Assembly: GCA_024679435.1 (NCBI GenBank)
Contig: JAIBDK010000111.1
Coordinates: 1-7,550, forward strand
Direction of reading: 5' to 3'
Source of the DNA: Gammaproteobacteria bacterium
GTDB taxonomy: Bacteria; Pseudomonadota; Gammaproteobacteria; Arenicellales; Poriferihabitantaceae
Length of the DNA stretch: 7,550 nt
How positions within the stretch are numbered: position 1 is the first letter of the stretch; each line of letters starts with the position of its first letter. Below are positions 6,211 through 7,550 of this stretch, one piece after another. The notes beneath the pieces were generated by a model that saw nothing but the letters and a program-made list of their open reading frames with translations, was not told where the DNA came from and made no database searches. Position numbers and translations under genes: made by a program.

Positions 6211-6755
6211 GTGAATCAGCCCCAGTCAAGCCGAAAGCATCTGATTCACAAACCGGAAGTAAAATCAGGCCTGTTATCACCAAATCCGAGATAGAAGCTG
6301 TTGTTATTCTGGGACGGAAAATCTGGAATCAGCATTATGTTCCCATCATCGGTCAGGGTCAGGTGGACTACATGCTGGAAAAATTCCAGTCGATATCTGC
6401 GCTTAATGATCAAATTGAAAATCAGAAATATTATTATTTCATGATTTTCAATAACCTTGAATTAACGGGATATATTGGATTGCAGGATCAAGAAGACACC
6501 CTGTTCCTAAGCAAGATATATCTTACTGACGAGGTTCGCGGTAAAGGCATCGGCAAGATGGCGGTTGATTTCTGCGTCGACTTTGCCCGCAAAAACAGCT
6601 TTTCCCGAATAGAACTAACCGTTAACAAAAACAACGTTGTGGCGATCACCGCCTACCAGAAAATTGGGTTTAAAAAAATTAACGCCATCGTTACCGATAT
6701 CGGTGGCGGATATGTCATGGACGACTATGTCTTTGAAATGATCGTCGATCATTAA
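6207..6755 (+). CDS. GNAT-family N-acetyltransferase
   Basis: This 182-residue protein has the acetyl-CoA fold of the GNAT superfamily. Its marks are a WNQHYVPIIGQGQVDYML block (40-57), LFLSKIYL (99-106), the acetyl-CoA pyrophosphate loop RGKGIGK (111-117), LTVNKNN (137-143) and AITAYQKIGF (146-155, with Tyr150 as the possible general acid). A VMDDYVFEM ending (170-178) is typical of one subgroup. The first 20 or so residues are polar and probably disordered. Its ATG overlaps the oxygenase stop as ATGA, with GGAA 8 bases upstream inside the oxygenase gene, so the two are almost certainly cotranscribed and coupled. The acceptor is unknown: it may acetylate the oxygenase product, a toxic amine, or a protein. 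The gene ends 9 bases from the convergent aminotransferase gene. Confidence 0.9.
   Translation: MSESAPVKPKASDSQTGSKIRPVITKSEIEAVVILGRKIWNQHYVPIIGQGQVDYMLEKFQSISALNDQIENQKYYYFMIFNNLELTGYIGLQDQEDTLFLSKIYLTDEVRGKGIGKMAVDFCVDFARKNSFSRIELTVNKNNVVAITAYQKIGFKKINAIVTDIGGGYVMDDYVFEMIVDH
6737..6753. repeat. 17-base interrupted palindrome over the acetyltransferase stop codon
   Basis: AATGATCG (6737-6744) and CGATCATT (6746-6753) are perfect reverse complements around one base, and the last base lies in the TAA stop codon of the acetyltransferase. It sits where two genes converge with only 9 bases between them. A hairpin here could slow or end transcription from either side, but no run of T follows on either strand, so it is not a classic intrinsic terminator. 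Part of it is fixed by the codons for MIVDH, which may be the whole reason for the symmetry. Confidence 0.4.
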
Positions 6756-6764
6756 CGTCAGAGA

Positions 6765-7550
6765 TTAAGTGCCCAACTCATTAAGAACCTGACCCATGGC
6801 CTCTGAGACCCGATCCATTTCCGCTTCATTGCCAATGGTAATTCGCAGATATTCAGGCAACTCATAAGCGAGCATCGGCCGGACGAAAATACCGGTATCA
6901 CGCAAATACTGATTCACAACCGCAGCCTGCTCAGCATTAGCAAAATGGATCAGGATAAAATTGGTATTCGACGGGATAACATTAAGCCCGAACGCTTCAA
7001 GCTTTCTGGAAAATTTTTCACGAATTCGACCATTTTCCTCACGGAGAAATCGGACCCTGTCTTGCTGTTGCATCGCGTGCTGTGCAGTCACCTGACTGAC
7101 GTGGGTCACGCTGTTTGGCTGCTGAATAATTCGCATCGATTGAGATATCTGTTCAGGGAAATAACCCCAGCCCACCCTGAACCCCGCCAATCCGTAAATT
7201 TTTGAGAAGGTTCGGAGGATCACCGTGTTGCCTGAATCCGCCAGATCAAAATTCGGCTTCAACGCCCTCGGATCCGTATATTCCGCATAAGCTTCGTCTA
7301 ACACCAGTAGAACATCGTCGGGAATGTCGGCCCGCAGTTTCCTGATGTCTTCGTTACCGATTAACGTTCCGCTCGGATTAGCCGGGTTGGCAACAAATAT
7401 GATTCGGGTATTGTCATCGACTTTCGATACCAGGGACTCAATATCAACGGTAAGACTGGTTTCCGGGGCAATGATAATATCTGCGCCGGAATAACCAATA
7501 GCCGTGCGAAAATACAGATACCCATACTGGCTGACGACGGCATTCAGGCC
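6765..7550 (-). CDS. hisC: Histidinol-phosphate-type aminotransferase, 5' end outside window
   Basis: The C-terminal 261 residues of a fold-type I PLP aminotransferase of the HisC group are present, and the start lies beyond the right edge. In order they show AVVSQYGYLYFR (residues 4-15 of the fragment), VANPANPSGT (cofactor Asn region), VLDEAYAEY (the HisC-type DEAY), RTFSKIYGLAGFRVGWG (Schiff-base Lys codon at 7200-7202), SNTNFILIHF and YLRITIGNEAEM (late substrate-binding Arg). HisC converts imidazole-acetol phosphate and glutamate to histidinol phosphate in histidine synthesis. Many close relatives act on aromatic or other amino acids, and no other histidine gene is in view, so a non-histidine role is possible. 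It converges on the oxygenase-acetyltransferase pair. The frame is open throughout and shows no damage. Confidence 0.82.
   Translation of the reverse strand, partial: GLNAVVSQYGYLYFRTAIGYSGADIIIAPETSLTVDIESLVSKVDDNTRIIFVANPANPSGTLIGNEDIRKLRADIPDDVLLVLDEAYAEYTDPRALKPNFDLADSGNTVILRTFSKIYGLAGFRVGWGYFPEQISQSMRIIQQPNSVTHVSQVTAQHAMQQQDRVRFLREENGRIREKFSRKLEAFGLNVIPSNTNFILIHFANAEQAAVVNQYLRDTGIFVRPMLAYELPEYLRITIGNEAEMDRVSEAMGQVLNELGT

Noticed and set aside
6005..6283. Minus-strand frame of 92 codons at the oxygenase/acetyltransferase overlap
   Set aside because: It is antisense to two recognised coupled genes and shows no domain.

Overview
The window reads as chromosomal DNA of moderate GC from a proteobacterium, most likely a gammaproteobacterium. 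That rests on protein flavour (BauB-like cupin, HisC type, cobalt-type nitrile hydratase) and codon use, and I cannot place it to genus. It is densely coding, with ten protein genes, two of them cut by the window ends. I found no RNA gene, insertion sequence, CRISPR array or non-coding gap over 300 bases.

Left part (1-3046): an NAD(P)-dependent aldehyde dehydrogenase (minus strand, 3' end outside the window) lies downstream of a small protein with two CDGSH iron-sulfur motifs. Facing away from them is a fold-type I PLP aminotransferase on the plus strand. Its N-terminus is best placed at an internal ATG (1895) that sits right behind a perfect TATAAT, so the message may be leaderless.

Middle part (3072-5068): a minus-strand operon, transcribed from about 5090 leftward, encodes nitrile hydratase alpha (cobalt-type CTLCSC claw), nitrile hydratase beta (ATGA overlap with alpha), the beta-like accessory/activator protein, and a small cupin resembling BauB-type proteins. 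No amidase, nitrilase, aldoxime dehydratase or cobalt transporter is present in the window.

Right part (5155-7550): divergent from the hydratase operon is a plus-strand pair, an isopenicillin-N-synthase-type Fe(II)/2-oxoglutarate oxygenase and a GNAT acetyltransferase, overlapping by ATGA and so probably translationally coupled. A histidinol-phosphate-type aminotransferase (minus strand, 5' end outside the window) converges on this pair with only 9 bases between.

How they may work together (inference): nitrile hydratase turns a nitrile into an amide. Aminotransferases, an aldehyde dehydrogenase, a cupin and an oxygenase on either side would suit catabolism or tailoring of an amino- or amino-acid-derived nitrile, with the freed amine removed by transamination and the resulting aldehyde oxidised. 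The substrate cannot be read from the sequence, and the genes may be neighbours without sharing a pathway. The strongest points for a second look are the hydratase/oxygenase divergent locus without an amidase, and an unexpected C-terminal tail on the aldehyde dehydrogenase.
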